Assembly (NCBI GenBank): GCA_934647235.1
Contig: CAKUFG010000008.1
Coordinates: forward strand, 34,109 to 98,108
Direction of reading: 5' to 3'
DNA from: an uncultured Clostridia bacterium
GTDB taxonomy: Bacteria; Bacillota; Clostridia; Christensenellales; Aristaeellaceae
DNA length: 64,000 nucleotides
A program made the translations under genes and the position numbers. The notes beneath the pieces are model-generated. The model was not told where the DNA came from and made no database searches. It worked only from the letters and a program-made list of their open reading frames with translations. How positions within the stretch are numbered: position 1 is the first letter of the stretch; each line of letters begins with the position of its first letter. Shown piece by piece: positions 8,296 through 16,946 of this stretch.

Positions 8296-9693
8296 ATGAC
8301 TACGCCGCATATTCGTGATTTCCGCGATCAGCGCGTGCATATGATCGGCATCGGCGGCAGCAGCATGTCGGGGCTGGCGCAGATGCTGCTGGATCAGGGC
8401 TATCACATCACCGGCTCTGACAACACCCACAGCCACGCGGTAGAGCGGCTGGAGGCCGAGGGCGTGCAGGTTTTCATCGGCCATGACGCGCGCAATGTGG
8501 AGGGCGCGGCGCTGATCATCTATTCTGCGGCCATCGCGCCCGACAACCCCGAGCGCGCCTATGCCTTCGCCCATGATATTCCCCAGATGGAGCGCGCCGT
8601 GCTGCTGGGCCAGGTAATGGAAGGTCATCAGGACGCCGTATGCGTCAGCGGCGCGCACGGCAAAACCACAGCCTCCTCCATGCTGGCGCAGCTGCTGCTG
8701 GATTGCGGCATGGATCCCGCCGTGCATATCGGCGGCAGGCTGGACGCGCTGGGCGGCGGCACGCGCATCGGCGGCGACAAGGTGTTTGTGGCCGAGGCGT
8801 GCGAGTTTTCTGGCAGCTTTCTGCACATGAAGCCCACCATCGCCGTGGTGCTCAATATCGATGCGGATCACCTGGATTATTACGGCGATATGGCGCATAT
8901 CGAGGCGGCGTTCTACAATTTCTGCTCCCTGCTGCCCATGGACGGCCTGGCCATCGGCTGGGGCGAGGATCCCCGCGTGCGCGCGCTGTTTGCGCGGCTG
9001 GACCGCCGGCATGAAACCTTTGGCTATACGAAGGTCTGCGATTGGTATCCGGCAGATCTTACCTATTCCGATCACGGCTGCCCGCGCTTTACCGCGTGCT
9101 TCCGGGGCAGACCCATGTGCTCGGTCGCGCTGCGCGTGGCAGGCAGGTTCAACATCCTCAACGCCCTGGCTGCGCTGGCCAGCGCCCACGCCCTGGGCGC
9201 GGATATGCGCCTGGCCTCTGCATCGCTGGATCGCTTTGCAGGCGTGCATCGCCGCTTTGAGCACACCGGCGACATCGACGGCGTGCATATGTATCACGAT
9301 TATGGGCACAATCCCGTGGAGATGCGCGGCGCGCTGAGCGTGGCCTGCGAGCAGCATGCCAACCATGTGTGGGCGGTGATGCAGCCGCACACCTACAGCC
9401 GGGTCAAGACGCTGTTTGACGATTATCTCACCTGCACGCAGGCGGCGGATTATACGCTGGTGACGGATATCTACGCCGCGCGCGAGAAGGACCCCGGCGA
9501 TATCAACAGCCAGATGCTGGTGGACGGCATGCGCGCCCACGGCGTAGACGCGGTGCTGACCCCCACCTTTGACGATACTGAAAGCTATCTGCGCGCGCAC
9601 TGGCAGCCTGGCGATCTGGTGCTGACCATGGGCTGCGGCAACATCAACCTGCTCAACGAGCAGATGCAGCAGCACGGCGACACGAAAAAGTGA
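8296..9693 (+). CDS. murC: UDP-N-acetylmuramate--L-alanine ligase
   Basis: This cytoplasmic 465-aa Mur ligase adds L-alanine to UDP-MurNAc in peptidoglycan precursor synthesis. The Rossmann-like N-terminus has GIGGSSMSG at about residue 18, the ATP loop is GAHGKTT at about 119-125, and the Mur ligase C-terminal domain carries HDYGHNPVEM. MurC rather than MurD/E/F is indicated by the N-terminal glycine motif, the VHMIGIGGSSMSGLAQML opening and the DNTHSH segment. ATG 8296 is preferred to upstream codons because GGAGGGG lies just before it. A lipoprotein gene follows 11 bases after the stop. Confidence 0.96.
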   Translation: MTTPHIRDFRDQRVHMIGIGGSSMSGLAQMLLDQGYHITGSDNTHSHAVERLEAEGVQVFIGHDARNVEGAALIIYSAAIAPDNPERAYAFAHDIPQMERAVLLGQVMEGHQDAVCVSGAHGKTTASSMLAQLLLDCGMDPAVHIGGRLDALGGGTRIGGDKVFVAEACEFSGSFLHMKPTIAVVLNIDADHLDYYGDMAHIEAAFYNFCSLLPMDGLAIGWGEDPRVRALFARLDRRHETFGYTKVCDWYPADLTYSDHGCPRFTACFRGRPMCSVALRVAGRFNILNALAALASAHALGADMRLASASLDRFAGVHRRFEHTGDIDGVHMYHDYGHNPVEMRGALSVACEQHANHVWAVMQPHTYSRVKTLFDDYLTCTQAADYTLVTDIYAAREKDPGDINSQMLVDGMRAHGVDAVLTPTFDDTESYLRAHWQPGDLVLTMGCGNINLLNEQMQQHGDTKK

Positions 9694-9704
9694 GGTTCCC
9701 CGCC

Positions 9705-10352
9705 ATGAAAAAGCGTATTCTTGTGCTCTGCCTGGCCCTGTGCCTGCTGCTGACAGGTTGCTCCACGGGAAATAAAAAGTCTGCCGACGCGCCCGCGCCT
9801 GGCTGGCTCATCGTCAGCGATGTAAACGCGCTGTGCCAGGATGCGCAGCTGCTTGAAGGCGGTCAGAAGCTGATGACCACGCTGTCTGACGATCTGCTGC
9901 TGTGCGCGGTGCTGGACAGCGCGCTGCCCGCCGCCGCGCAGCTGAACGGCTATGATCACATCGTGCTGCTCAGCGCCAGGTGGCTGGAAAAATACGGCGG
10001 CTCGGCCCAGCTGGAAGCCGTCGGCGAGGATACGCTGACCAACGCGCAGCGCTCCTACCTGACGCAGTACATGTCCGCCCGCACGCTGGACGGCAGCGTC
10101 CTGCCCGGCGGCTCGGGGCTGTATACGCTCAAAAGCGGCAGCCTGACGCTGCGCACAGCGGGCGGCGCCGCTGCAGTCAGGCAGCCGCTGATTGTGCTGC
10201 TGGAGCAGCCTGCGGCCGTGCTGCGCTCCGACGTGTGTCTGCTGCCCATGGCCGCCGACGGCAATCTGTTCTTTGCGGATATCGAGCGGCTGTCCGGCGT
10301 GCTGTCGCAAAGCGCGCTGAGCAAATACGCGCAGGCGGAGACCGTCAGATAA
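9705..10352 (+). CDS. Lipoprotein of unknown function, 215 aa
   Basis: A type II signal peptide is clear: MKKR, a hydrophobic leucine-rich core, then LLTGC with the lipidated cysteine at residue 19. The mature part has no motif I recognise; it alternates helix and strand, with a central DHIVLLSARWLEKYG segment. The ATG at 9705 (GAGG upstream) gives the proper signal peptide; a GTG at 9690 would put five residues ahead of it. The 11-base gap from murC suggests cotranscription and possibly an envelope-assembly role, which is inference only. Confidence 0.8.
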   Translation: MKKRILVLCLALCLLLTGCSTGNKKSADAPAPGWLIVSDVNALCQDAQLLEGGQKLMTTLSDDLLLCAVLDSALPAAAQLNGYDHIVLLSARWLEKYGGSAQLEAVGEDTLTNAQRSYLTQYMSARTLDGSVLPGGSGLYTLKSGSLTLRTAGGAAAVRQPLIVLLEQPAAVLRSDVCLLPMAADGNLFFADIERLSGVLSQSALSKYAQAETVR

Positions 10353-10424
10353 CCCTTCCGCACATCATCAGGCGCAAAAAAAGCGCCGCTGCACAGGCAA
10401 GGCTCGCAAATGGAGGGAAAACCT

Positions 10425-11483
10425 ATGCGCAAAGTGCTGAAAATCATAGGCATTGTGCTGCTGGCTGTCATCGTGCTGGCAGCCGGGCTGATCGGCTATC
10501 TGACGATTACGGAGTTTCGCCCGGCGGCCGTGCAGGACGCAGCCGTGACGGCGGGGAACGCCTCCGCCGTGCTGCGCGCGGGGGAAAGTCTTCGCGTGCT
10601 GACGTTCAATACCGGCTATGCCGGGCTGGATAAAACGCAGGATTTCTTTATGGACGGCGGCTCGGGCGTAAGCCCTGCCGGCGGGCGCGCCAAGGTGGAG
10701 GAAAACCTGACCGGCATCCTGGCCGCCATTCAGGAAGCCAACGCGCAGATCGTGCTGCTGCAGGAGGTAGATCAGGCCTCCGCGCGCACCAGCCGCATCG
10801 ACGAAACGGCCTATTATCAGCAAAATACCGGACTGAACGCCGCCTATGCCGTCAATTATCAGTGCGGCTTCGTGCCCTTCCCGCTGCCGCCCATCGGCGC
10901 GGTCAAAAGCGGCGTGCTCACGCTTTCCGCCTATCAGCCCGCCCAGGCGCAGCGGCAAAGCCTGCCCGTGCCCTTCAAGTGGCCCATCCGCGTGGCCAAC
11001 CTCAAGCGCTGCCTGCTGGTGGAGCGCATTCCCGTGGCGGACAGCGAGCATGAGCTGGTGCTGATCAACCTGCACCTGGAAGCCTATGACGACGGCGAGG
11101 GCAAGGCCGCCCAGACCCGTCAGCTGCTGGATTTTATCCGCCAGGAATACGAAAAGGGCAATTATGTCATCGCGGGCGGCGATTTCAACCAAACCTTTGA
11201 GGGCGTGCAGCGCTTTGGCGGCAGCTGGGAGGGCAAATGGACCCCCGGCGTGTTCACCGAGGACGAGCTGCCCCAGGGCGTGCGGCTGGTATACGATCCC
11301 GCCCTGCCCACCTGCCGTTCGTTGGATCAGGCGTATGCCGGCGACCGCGACAATCATGTTTTCTACCTGATCGACGGTTTTCTGGTGACGGACAACGTGC
11401 AGGTTGAGGATGTACGCACGGTGGATCTGGACTTTGAATACTCCGACCACAACCCGATGCTGCTGCAGGCCAAGCTGCTTTAA
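10425..11483 (+). CDS. Membrane-anchored endonuclease/exonuclease/phosphatase-family protein
   Basis: One N-terminal membrane segment (about residues 6-25) is followed by an extracytoplasmic EEP fold. Visible motifs in order are LTFNTGY (Asn ligand), LLQEVD (catalytic metal glutamate), LINLHLEA, IAGGDFNQTF (the GDFN motif) and the terminal SDHNPM (catalytic His). Family members include sphingomyelinase-like phosphodiesterases, nucleases and inositol phosphatases; the substrate cannot be read. ATG 10425 has GGAGGG 8 bases upstream and is preferred to the ATG at 10410, which overlaps that site. It is 352 aa long. Confidence 0.88.
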   Translation: MRKVLKIIGIVLLAVIVLAAGLIGYLTITEFRPAAVQDAAVTAGNASAVLRAGESLRVLTFNTGYAGLDKTQDFFMDGGSGVSPAGGRAKVEENLTGILAAIQEANAQIVLLQEVDQASARTSRIDETAYYQQNTGLNAAYAVNYQCGFVPFPLPPIGAVKSGVLTLSAYQPAQAQRQSLPVPFKWPIRVANLKRCLLVERIPVADSEHELVLINLHLEAYDDGEGKAAQTRQLLDFIRQEYEKGNYVIAGGDFNQTFEGVQRFGGSWEGKWTPGVFTEDELPQGVRLVYDPALPTCRSLDQAYAGDRDNHVFYLIDGFLVTDNVQVEDVRTVDLDFEYSDHNPMLLQAKLL

Positions 11484-11510
11484 GGCTTTTTCTTCAGCCG
11501 GAGGCAGCGG

Positions 11511-11753
11511 TCAAAGGGGCAGTCTGCCGCCGCTCAGCGCCAGCAGGGCCGTCAGCGCCAACAGCAGAACGGCGGGGATCAGCAGCGCGAAAAAGCGCGC
11601 GCGGCTGGGCGGCGCGGGCGGATCGTTTGCCTCGGCCGGATAATTATGCGAACGCTCAGGCTGCGGCGCAGGATTGCGCGCAGCCTTTTCTACTGTGCGC
11701 CGCACGCTGGCAGGCGTGGAGCCAAAGGCGCAGCGCAGTCGTGAGGGCTTCAT
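11511..11753 (-). CDS. Small single-pass membrane protein, likely partner of the ECF sigma factor
   Basis: This 80-aa protein has a basic N-terminal half (residues 1-30), a proline-rich middle (NPAPQPERS and DPPAPPS) and one membrane segment near residues 54-74. Its ATG overlaps the sigma-factor stop (ATGA), the arrangement typical of sigma/anti-sigma pairs. It is much shorter than usual anti-sigma factors and I see no zinc-binding HXXXCXXC motif, so an anti-sigma role is inferred from coupling and topology alone. It may also be a degraded remnant of a longer anti-sigma factor. Confidence 0.65.
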   Translation of the reverse strand: MKPSRLRCAFGSTPASVRRTVEKAARNPAPQPERSHNYPAEANDPPAPPSRARFFALLIPAVLLLALTALLALSGGRLPL

Positions 11754-12241
11754 CTCTCGCTCATCTCCTTTTCAAGGGCCATGCTTTGCCGCAGCAGCTT
11801 TTTTGCGCGGTGCAGGCGGGACTGCACCGTGCCCTGCGGCAGATGCAGTATTTCGGCAATTTCGCGTATCCTGTAGCCTTCCGCATAAAAAAGCATCAGC
11901 GGCAGGCGGTATTCGTCAGCCAGGCCAAGCAGCAGATCGCGCATCATCAGGTCCGCGTCCGGCGATGCGTCCCAGCGCATGATCTCTGCCTGGTCGGGCG
12001 GCAGGCTGGTTTCGCGCTTCTGCGAGCGCAGGATATCGTAGCAGTTGTTCACCAGGATTCGCACCACCCAGGCGCGCAGCGCGCCGTCGTCCCGCAGCCG
12101 CTCGCGCTTCTGCAATGCGGTCAGGATGCTTTCCTGGATGGCGTCCTCGCGGTCGCACTGGCGCGGCAGGATGCTGGCCGACACGCGATACAGCGTATCC
12201 GTCAGCGCCAGCAGCTCGCGCTCAAAGGCCTCCTTCTCCAT
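11750..12241 (-). CDS. ECF-type RNA polymerase sigma factor
   Basis: This 163-aa protein has sigma-70 region 2 (AIQESILTALQKRERLRDDGA, then LRAWVVRILVNNCYDILR) and region 4, a helix-turn-helix with GYRIREIAEILHLPQGTVQSRL. No region 1.1 or 3 is present, so it is an extracytoplasmic-function sigma. The ATG at 12241 (MEKEAF) has AAAGGAGG 7 bases upstream; an upstream in-frame start would add 17 residues including that site and is less likely. The downstream 80-aa membrane protein overlaps by four bases. Confidence 0.92.
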   Translation of the reverse strand: MEKEAFERELLALTDTLYRVSASILPRQCDREDAIQESILTALQKRERLRDDGALRAWVVRILVNNCYDILRSQKRETSLPPDQAEIMRWDASPDADLMMRDLLLGLADEYRLPLMLFYAEGYRIREIAEILHLPQGTVQSRLHRAKKLLRQSMALEKEMSER

Positions 12242-12449
12242 GCCGCACCTCCTTTGTATCTCAACTATCTCATGGTATAGACTGAAAAGCAAGCCGTTTT
12301 ATTGCACAAAACCGAAATTTATTTTATTTTGTTCGCGGTTTGTGATCTTTGGTAGTCACAATATGAAAGGACGCGGCGCGGGAAAAGGGCTATAATAGCA
12401 TATGGATTCTCAGGTATTCTGCCGCACTGCGCGCAACGGAGGGACAAAA

Positions 12450-13145
12450 GTGAAATTTACCACCGTATTCTTTGATATCGATTATTGCCTGCTGGACACG
12501 CCCACGTCCGAGCGGCGCATCATCCGTGAGCTGTACGCCCAGCAGGGTCAGACCGTGGGCGACGAGGTGGGCGATACCTACCGTGAAATCAACCGCAAGC
12601 TCTGGGTATACCTGGACGCGGGGCAGATCACCCGCGAGCGGCTGTATGTGATGCGCTTTGAGCGCCTGTTTGAGCGCTATCCATTCTTCAAGCCCGCCGA
12701 GGAGGTCGCCCCGTGGTTCCTGGATCAGCTGGCGCACGCCTATGATCCGCAGCAGGGCGCGGCTCATCTGCTGGAGCGGCTGCACAACGCCGGCGCGCGC
12801 CTGTTTACCGCCTCCAACGGCATCGGCGAGGTGATGAACGGCCGTGTGGCCAACGCGGGCCTTTCCAAGTGGCTGGACGGCAAGTTTGCCGCCGACGATG
12901 TGGGCGCGATGAAGCCCAGCCCCAAATACTTTGACACCATCTTCAAGCGCAGCGGCGCCACCGACCTGTCCCGCACGCTGATGGTGGGCGATAACCCCGT
13001 GACCGACGTAAACGGCGCGGTGGAATACGGCATGACGGGCGCGCTGTTCGGCGCGCGCTATGAGGAGCCCAGCAAGGCCACCTTCGTCGCCCCCACCATG
13101 GCCGAGCTGGAGCGTCAGCTTTTTGCCGATGAGACGCAGGCGTAA
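12450..13145 (+). CDS. HAD-superfamily phosphatase (YjjG/noncanonical nucleotidase-like)
   Basis: Motif I is FFDIDYCLLDT (nucleophile and acid aspartates two apart), motif II FTASNG, motif III the lysine in GAMKPSPKYF, and motif IV MVGDNPVTD. A helical cap between motifs I and II makes it a type C1 HAD. The overall plan resembles the YjjG family, which dephosphorylates pyrimidine nucleotides, but the substrate is not established. The start is taken as GTG 12450 because GGAGGG precedes it by 8 bases; the upstream ATG at 12402 lacks a ribosome site. It is 231 aa long. Confidence 0.87.
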   Translation: MKFTTVFFDIDYCLLDTPTSERRIIRELYAQQGQTVGDEVGDTYREINRKLWVYLDAGQITRERLYVMRFERLFERYPFFKPAEEVAPWFLDQLAHAYDPQQGAAHLLERLHNAGARLFTASNGIGEVMNGRVANAGLSKWLDGKFAADDVGAMKPSPKYFDTIFKRSGATDLSRTLMVGDNPVTDVNGAVEYGMTGALFGARYEEPSKATFVAPTMAELERQLFADETQA

Positions 13146-13199
13146 GCCGCAGGGCATACGCACACGATAGATCAATTACAGGACTGGAGGATAAAGAAT

Positions 13200-15017
13200 A
13201 TGAGCTCTCCCCTGACGACGGTTGTTCACAATACTGATGTCTGCGTGGTAGGCGGCGGCATCGGCGGCATGTTTACCGCCATTTCCGCGGCGCGCCACGG
13301 CGCGAAGGTGGTTCTGATGCAGGATCGCCCGGTGCTGGGCGGCAACGCCAGCAGCGAAATCCGCATGTGGATCAGCGGCGCGGGCACCCGCGTGCGCGAT
13401 CTGCAGGAAACGGGTATCATGGAAGAACTGCAGCTGGAAAACATGCATCGCAATCCCCGCCGCAACTTTACCACCTGGGATGCGCTGCTGTATGAAATGG
13501 TTCGCTTTGAGCCCAACATCGAGCTGCTGCTCAACTGCACCTGCTGCGACGCCGCCATGGATGGCAGCCGCATCGAGAGCGTGCGCGGCTTCCAGCTGAC
13601 CACCTACAAGTGGCATGAAGTGCACGCCAAAATCTTTGTGGACAGCTCGGGCGACAGCATCCTGGCCCCGCTGACCGGCGCTGAATACAAGGTGGGCCGC
13701 GAAGCCAAGAGCGAATATAACGAGGAGTTCGGTCTGGAGCAGGCGGATAACCACACCATGGGCATGAGCATCCTGATCCAGTGCCGCGAGACCGACCATC
13801 CCATCTCTTACACGCCGCCTGCCTGGGCCTATGATTTCCCGGACGACGACGCGATGAACAACAAGCCCCACGATCTGCACGCCATCAACACCAACTTCTA
13901 CTGGGTAGAGCTGGGCGGCATGCAGGACAGCATCGGCGACACCGAGGAAGTGCGCGACGAGCTGCTCAAAATTGCCTTCGGCGTGTGGGATCATATGAAG
14001 AACCACGGCGATCACGGCGCGGAAAACTGGGATCTGGAATGGATCGGCTTCCTGCCTGGCAAGCGCGAAAGCCGCCGCTATGTGGGCGACTATGTGCTGA
14101 CCCAGCACGACGTGGAAAAATGCACGCCCTTTGTGGATACCATCGCCTACGGCGGCTGGCAGATTGACAACCACCTGCCCGGCGGCTTCCGCATGGACGC
14201 CAAGGGCGGCGCGCACCTGCAAAAGCGCCGTCTGAGCGAGCCCTATCCCATCCCATTCCGCAGCCTGTATTCCCATAACATCGAAAACCTGATGTTTGCC
14301 GGCCGCAACATCAGCGCTTCCCATGTAGCCTTCAGCTCCACCCGCGTGATGGGCACCATCGGCCTGCTGGGTCAGGCTGCCGGCACGGGCGCGGCCATCG
14401 CCGTGCATCATGGACTCATGCCCCGCCAGGCCTGCCAGCAGTACATCACCGAGATTCAGGATACCCTGATGGAGGACGACTGCTTCCTGCCCGGCCTGCG
14501 CCGCAAGATCGCGCCCCTGTCCAAGGAAGCCACGCTGACCTGCGATTACGGCGACTGCTCCGACCTGATCAACGGCCTGGATCGCCGCATCTGGGGCAAG
14601 GATAACGGCTACTTCGGCAAGACCAACAAGGCCGTCACCTACACCTTCAGCGAGCCCAAGCATGTAGACGGCTTCCGCCTAGTGGTGGACAGCGACCTGA
14701 ACCGCGAGTTTGTGGAGGGCAACCCCGACGGCCTGAACACCACCAGCGTCATGTTCTACCCCTACAGCCACAACCAGACCACCTTTGGCTTCCCCAAGTG
14801 CATGATCAAGCACTACAGGATCGAGGCCCAGGGGGAGGACGGCCAGTGGCGCGTGGTATACGAGGATAAGGAAAACCATCAGCGCTTCATCAGGCAGCCG
14901 CTGGATATCACCGCCCGCGCGGTACGCTTTATCCCCCTGAGCACGTACTTCAGCGAAACCAAGGTGGAGGACTATGGCAGCTCCGTGGCCCACATCTTCA
15001 ACTTTGAGGTGTTCTGA
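13200..15017 (+). CDS. FAD-dependent oxidoreductase (FAD_oxidored family) with C-terminal beta domain
   Basis: This 605-aa protein opens with the dinucleotide-binding VCVVGGGIGGMFTAISAARHG, followed by LGGNASSEIRMW, typical of PF12831-type flavoproteins often linked to polysaccharide or organic-acid use. A second FAD contact, LMFAGRNISASHVAFSS, is at about residues 363-379. Residues about 475-605 form a beta-rich region (FSEPKHVDGFRLVVDSDLN) resembling a galactose-binding or discoidin-type module. No signal peptide is present. GGAGG precedes ATG 13200. The stop overlaps the next gene (TGATG), so it is coupled to the histidine phosphatase. The substrate is unknown. Confidence 0.9.
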   Translation: MSSPLTTVVHNTDVCVVGGGIGGMFTAISAARHGAKVVLMQDRPVLGGNASSEIRMWISGAGTRVRDLQETGIMEELQLENMHRNPRRNFTTWDALLYEMVRFEPNIELLLNCTCCDAAMDGSRIESVRGFQLTTYKWHEVHAKIFVDSSGDSILAPLTGAEYKVGREAKSEYNEEFGLEQADNHTMGMSILIQCRETDHPISYTPPAWAYDFPDDDAMNNKPHDLHAINTNFYWVELGGMQDSIGDTEEVRDELLKIAFGVWDHMKNHGDHGAENWDLEWIGFLPGKRESRRYVGDYVLTQHDVEKCTPFVDTIAYGGWQIDNHLPGGFRMDAKGGAHLQKRRLSEPYPIPFRSLYSHNIENLMFAGRNISASHVAFSSTRVMGTIGLLGQAAGTGAAIAVHHGLMPRQACQQYITEIQDTLMEDDCFLPGLRRKIAPLSKEATLTCDYGDCSDLINGLDRRIWGKDNGYFGKTNKAVTYTFSEPKHVDGFRLVVDSDLNREFVEGNPDGLNTTSVMFYPYSHNQTTFGFPKCMIKHYRIEAQGEDGQWRVVYEDKENHQRFIRQPLDITARAVRFIPLSTYFSETKVEDYGSSVAHIFNFEVF

Positions 15018-15634
15018 TGCTGGACGTCTATCTTTTCCGTCATGGCGAAACCTATTGCAATAACGACGGCCGCCACACCGGCTGGCTGCCCTACGGCCTG
15101 AACGATACCGGCCGCGAGCAGGCCGACCGCGCAGGCGAACACTTCCGCGATTTTCCCTTCGACCGTTACTTCTGCAGCGATCTGGTGCGCACGCGCGAGA
15201 CCTTTGAGCATATCTTCGGCCAGCGCGATGACTGCGAATACACCGAGCTGCTGCGCGAAGCCAACAGCGGCGAGCTGGCGGGCATGAAATATACCGAGTG
15301 CGCCGAAAAGTACGGCGAACGCTATGCCCAGGCGCGCAAAACCTGGTCGTTCCGCCAGTTTGGCGGCGACGATGTAGAGGATCTGTTCGCCCGCACCCGC
15401 GGCTTCCTCAAAAAGATGGAAGAGCTGCCCAAGGACGTGCATACCGTCGCGGCTGTGACCCACGCGGGCACCATGCGCACGCTGGCTGCCGCCATCGTGG
15501 GCGGCCAGATGCCGGGCTTCCCGATGCCCATCTTCAACTGCGCCTGCTGCGTGCTGCGTCTGAAGGATAACGGCCAGTGGTGCATTGTGCACTGGAATAT
15601 CGAAACGCCCCAGCATTTCGGCGAAGAGAAGTAA
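15017..15634 (+). CDS. Histidine phosphatase family protein (phosphoglycerate-mutase-like)
   Basis: This 205-aa protein has the catalytic YLFRHGETYCNNDGR motif at the N-terminus (phosphohistidine in RHG), the arginine-bearing SDLVRTRETFEHI, and the late histidine in VAAVTHAGTMRT. Such broad histidine phosphatases act on phosphosugars, nucleotides or cobalamin intermediates. The start ATG shares a base with the oxidoreductase stop, so both are made from one message and may act in one small pathway. A terminator follows 20 bases after the stop. Confidence 0.9.
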   Translation: MLDVYLFRHGETYCNNDGRHTGWLPYGLNDTGREQADRAGEHFRDFPFDRYFCSDLVRTRETFEHIFGQRDDCEYTELLREANSGELAGMKYTECAEKYGERYAQARKTWSFRQFGGDDVEDLFARTRGFLKKMEELPKDVHTVAAVTHAGTMRTLAAAIVGGQMPGFPMPIFNCACCVLRLKDNGQWCIVHWNIETPQHFGEEK

Positions 15635-15653
15635 AGCAACAAATCAATCTGCA

Positions 15654-15694
15654 AACGCGGCGCAAGCTCCATGCGAGTCTGCGCCGCGTTTTTA
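15654..15694 (+). terminator. Rho-independent terminator after the histidine phosphatase gene
   Basis: Arms ACGCGGCGCA and TGCGCCGCGT are perfectly complementary around a 15-base loop and are followed by a T-rich tail (TTTTAT). Confidence 0.85.
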
Positions 15695-15705
15695 TGCGCC
15701 TTTAT

Positions 15706-15734
15706 TTGCAATTCAGCCGCCATCAGCGTATAAT
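15706..15734 (+). promoter_or_regulatory. Sigma-A promoter for the GlsB-type gene
   Basis: TTGCAA at 15706-15711 and TATAAT at 15729-15734 are 17 bases apart, just after the previous terminator and 35 bases before the start codon. Confidence 0.8.
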
Positions 15735-15768
15735 ACAGTGTATTCCAATTGCAAGGGAGGCTGTTTTT

Positions 15769-16023
15769 ATGCTGTTTTGGTGGATTGTGCGCATTGCCCT
15801 GTGGGCGCTGGCCGGCTATGTGGCCGCGCGGCTGATGAATACCAGCCTGAGCCTGATCTGGAACATTGTGCTGGGCCTGATCGGCGGCGCGGTGGGCTCG
15901 TTGGCGGCTGGGCTGATCGGCATTGGCTCTACCAACATGCTGGGCGGCACGTTGATTTCCGTAGCCGGCGCGTGCCTGGTAATCTATCTGGCACGTCTGC
16001 TTCTGCCGCGCATCAGGCGATGA
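15769..16023 (+). CDS. GlsB/YeaQ/YmgE family membrane protein
   Basis: This 84-aa protein is almost entirely hydrophobic, with three predicted membrane segments and glycine-rich packing (LGLIGGAVGSLAAGLIGIG). That matches the transglycosylase-associated/GlsB family of small stress-response membrane proteins, whose function is still unclear. AAGGGAGG lies 8 bases before ATG 15769, and a good promoter is just upstream. The stop overlaps the next start (ATGA), so the 173-aa gene is cotranslated. Confidence 0.88.
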   Translation: MLFWWIVRIALWALAGYVAARLMNTSLSLIWNIVLGLIGGAVGSLAAGLIGIGSTNMLGGTLISVAGACLVIYLARLLLPRIRR

Positions 16024-16541
16024 GCGCTTCGTACCTTGCCGATCAGGCGCGGCGGCATCCCGCCCTGCGCCCGCGCGATGCGATCAAGCTGTGCTATCAG
16101 GCGGCCTACGGGGCCGAGCATTTGCTGCCCGATCCTGCCGCTGCGCGCGACTATCTGCACCGGGAGCTGAACGCCTGCGCGCCGAACGCTGCGGAGCCGT
16201 TATACGAGGAAATCTCGCCCGATCTATGTCGGGTGAATCTGCGCGCCTGGAAAGCGCGCGCTTATCGGGAGGCTGCGCTGCTGGCGCTGTTTTTGCAGGC
16301 CTGCGCCCCCCGGCCGGATGGCGAAGCGCGTCTGGCTGCGCTGCTTTCGGAGGTCTCCGTGCTTTGCGCGCAGGGCCTTCTGCCCTTCGGGCTGCCGGAG
16401 TGGCAGGCGGAGCTGGACGATTATCGCCGTCAGCCGCCCCACGCGGTGCATCATTCCGAGGCATATCGTGCCGCCGAGCACCCCTGCTACCGCCTGGCCA
16501 GCACCGCCGCGCTGCAGGCATGGCTGCGGGAACGGACGTAG
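16020..16541 (+). CDS. Conserved hypothetical protein, 173 aa, coupled to GlsB
   Basis: I do not recognise a named family. The protein is soluble and helical. Marked segments are AIKLCYQAAYGAEHLLPD near the N-terminus, YEEISPDLCRVNLRAWKARAY in the middle, and AVHHSEAYRAAEHPCYRLAS near the end; the conserved His, Glu and Cys suggest an enzyme or metal site, but this is not demonstrable here. Its ATG overlaps the GlsB stop by four bases. The palindrome of an intergenic repeat begins 14 bases after its stop. Confidence 0.75.
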   Translation: MSASYLADQARRHPALRPRDAIKLCYQAAYGAEHLLPDPAAARDYLHRELNACAPNAAEPLYEEISPDLCRVNLRAWKARAYREAALLALFLQACAPRPDGEARLAALLSEVSVLCAQGLLPFGLPEWQAELDDYRRQPPHAVHHSEAYRAAEHPCYRLASTAALQAWLRERT

Positions 16542-16555
16542 GAAACAAAGGGTAT

Positions 16556-16644
16556 GATTCTTTCTTGGAGCCCAAGAAAGAATCAAAGAAGGCTGCGTGG
16601 GACGTGAAAGTCAAGCTGATAAAACTGGAAGGCGGAACTGCCGC
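16556..16644 (+). repeat. Palindrome-led intergenic element, copy C1 (truncated)
   Basis: It begins with a 29-bp palindrome (16556-16584): arms GATTCTTTCTTGG and CCAAGAAAGAATC with a 3-base centre. Then follows the family linker AAAGAAGGCTGCGT and a GGCGG-A-CTGCCGC hairpin. The distal half present in other copies is missing. It sits directly after a plus-strand gene. Confidence 0.85.
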
Positions 16645-16690
16645 GTATATTGATGCAGCAGTGTGGTCATGCAGCTTGAAAAAGCACGAC

Positions 16691-16752
16691 CATAAAAGCC
16701 TTCCCCCAGAATGGGGGAAGGTGCTGAGCGCAGCGAAGCGGCTGAGGGGGAA
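16691..16752. repeat. Hairpin repeat of family B
   Basis: It holds the hairpin CCTTCCCCCAGAATGGGGGAAGG, then a GC-rich hairpin around CTGAGCGCAGCGAAGCGGCTGAG-like sequence and a run of G. The same module, inverted, forms the right half of the repeat at 23755-23917. Confidence 0.7.
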
Positions 16753-16788
16753 ATTCAGCAATTTGTATATGTTGGAAAACGCGGCCAA

Positions 16789-16946
16789 CCAAAAGGCTTC
16801 TCCTTGAGGAGAAGCTGTCGGGCTTGTCCCGACTGATGAGGTGTATCCGCCGCAGCGGCGTTATCTCTTATAGATTACAATAACGGCCACTACGTGGCCT
16901 GCACCCCCCACCGCCTACGGCGAGCCTCTTCTCAAGGAAAAGCCTT
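16789..16946. repeat. Hairpin-mosaic repeat of family A, copy A1
   Basis: The terminal palindromes GGCTTCTCCTTGAGGAGAAGC and (right, inverted, imperfect) TCTTCTCAAGGAAAAGCC bracket short hairpins: GTCGGG/CCCGAC, CGCCGC/GCGGCG and GGCCAC/GTGGCC. Its right end supplies the last residues and the stop codon (TGA at 16932-16934, read on the minus strand) of the CrtO-like gene, so the element has become part of that reading frame. Confidence 0.8.

Noticed and set aside
10371..10388. GGCGC-A7-GCGCC hairpin after the lipoprotein gene as terminator
   Set aside because: The stem is only five pairs and no T-run follows.
16556..16584. Palindrome as an intrinsic terminator
   Set aside because: No T-tract follows on either strand; A-rich AAAGAAGG follows instead. 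Rho-dependent or processing roles remain open.
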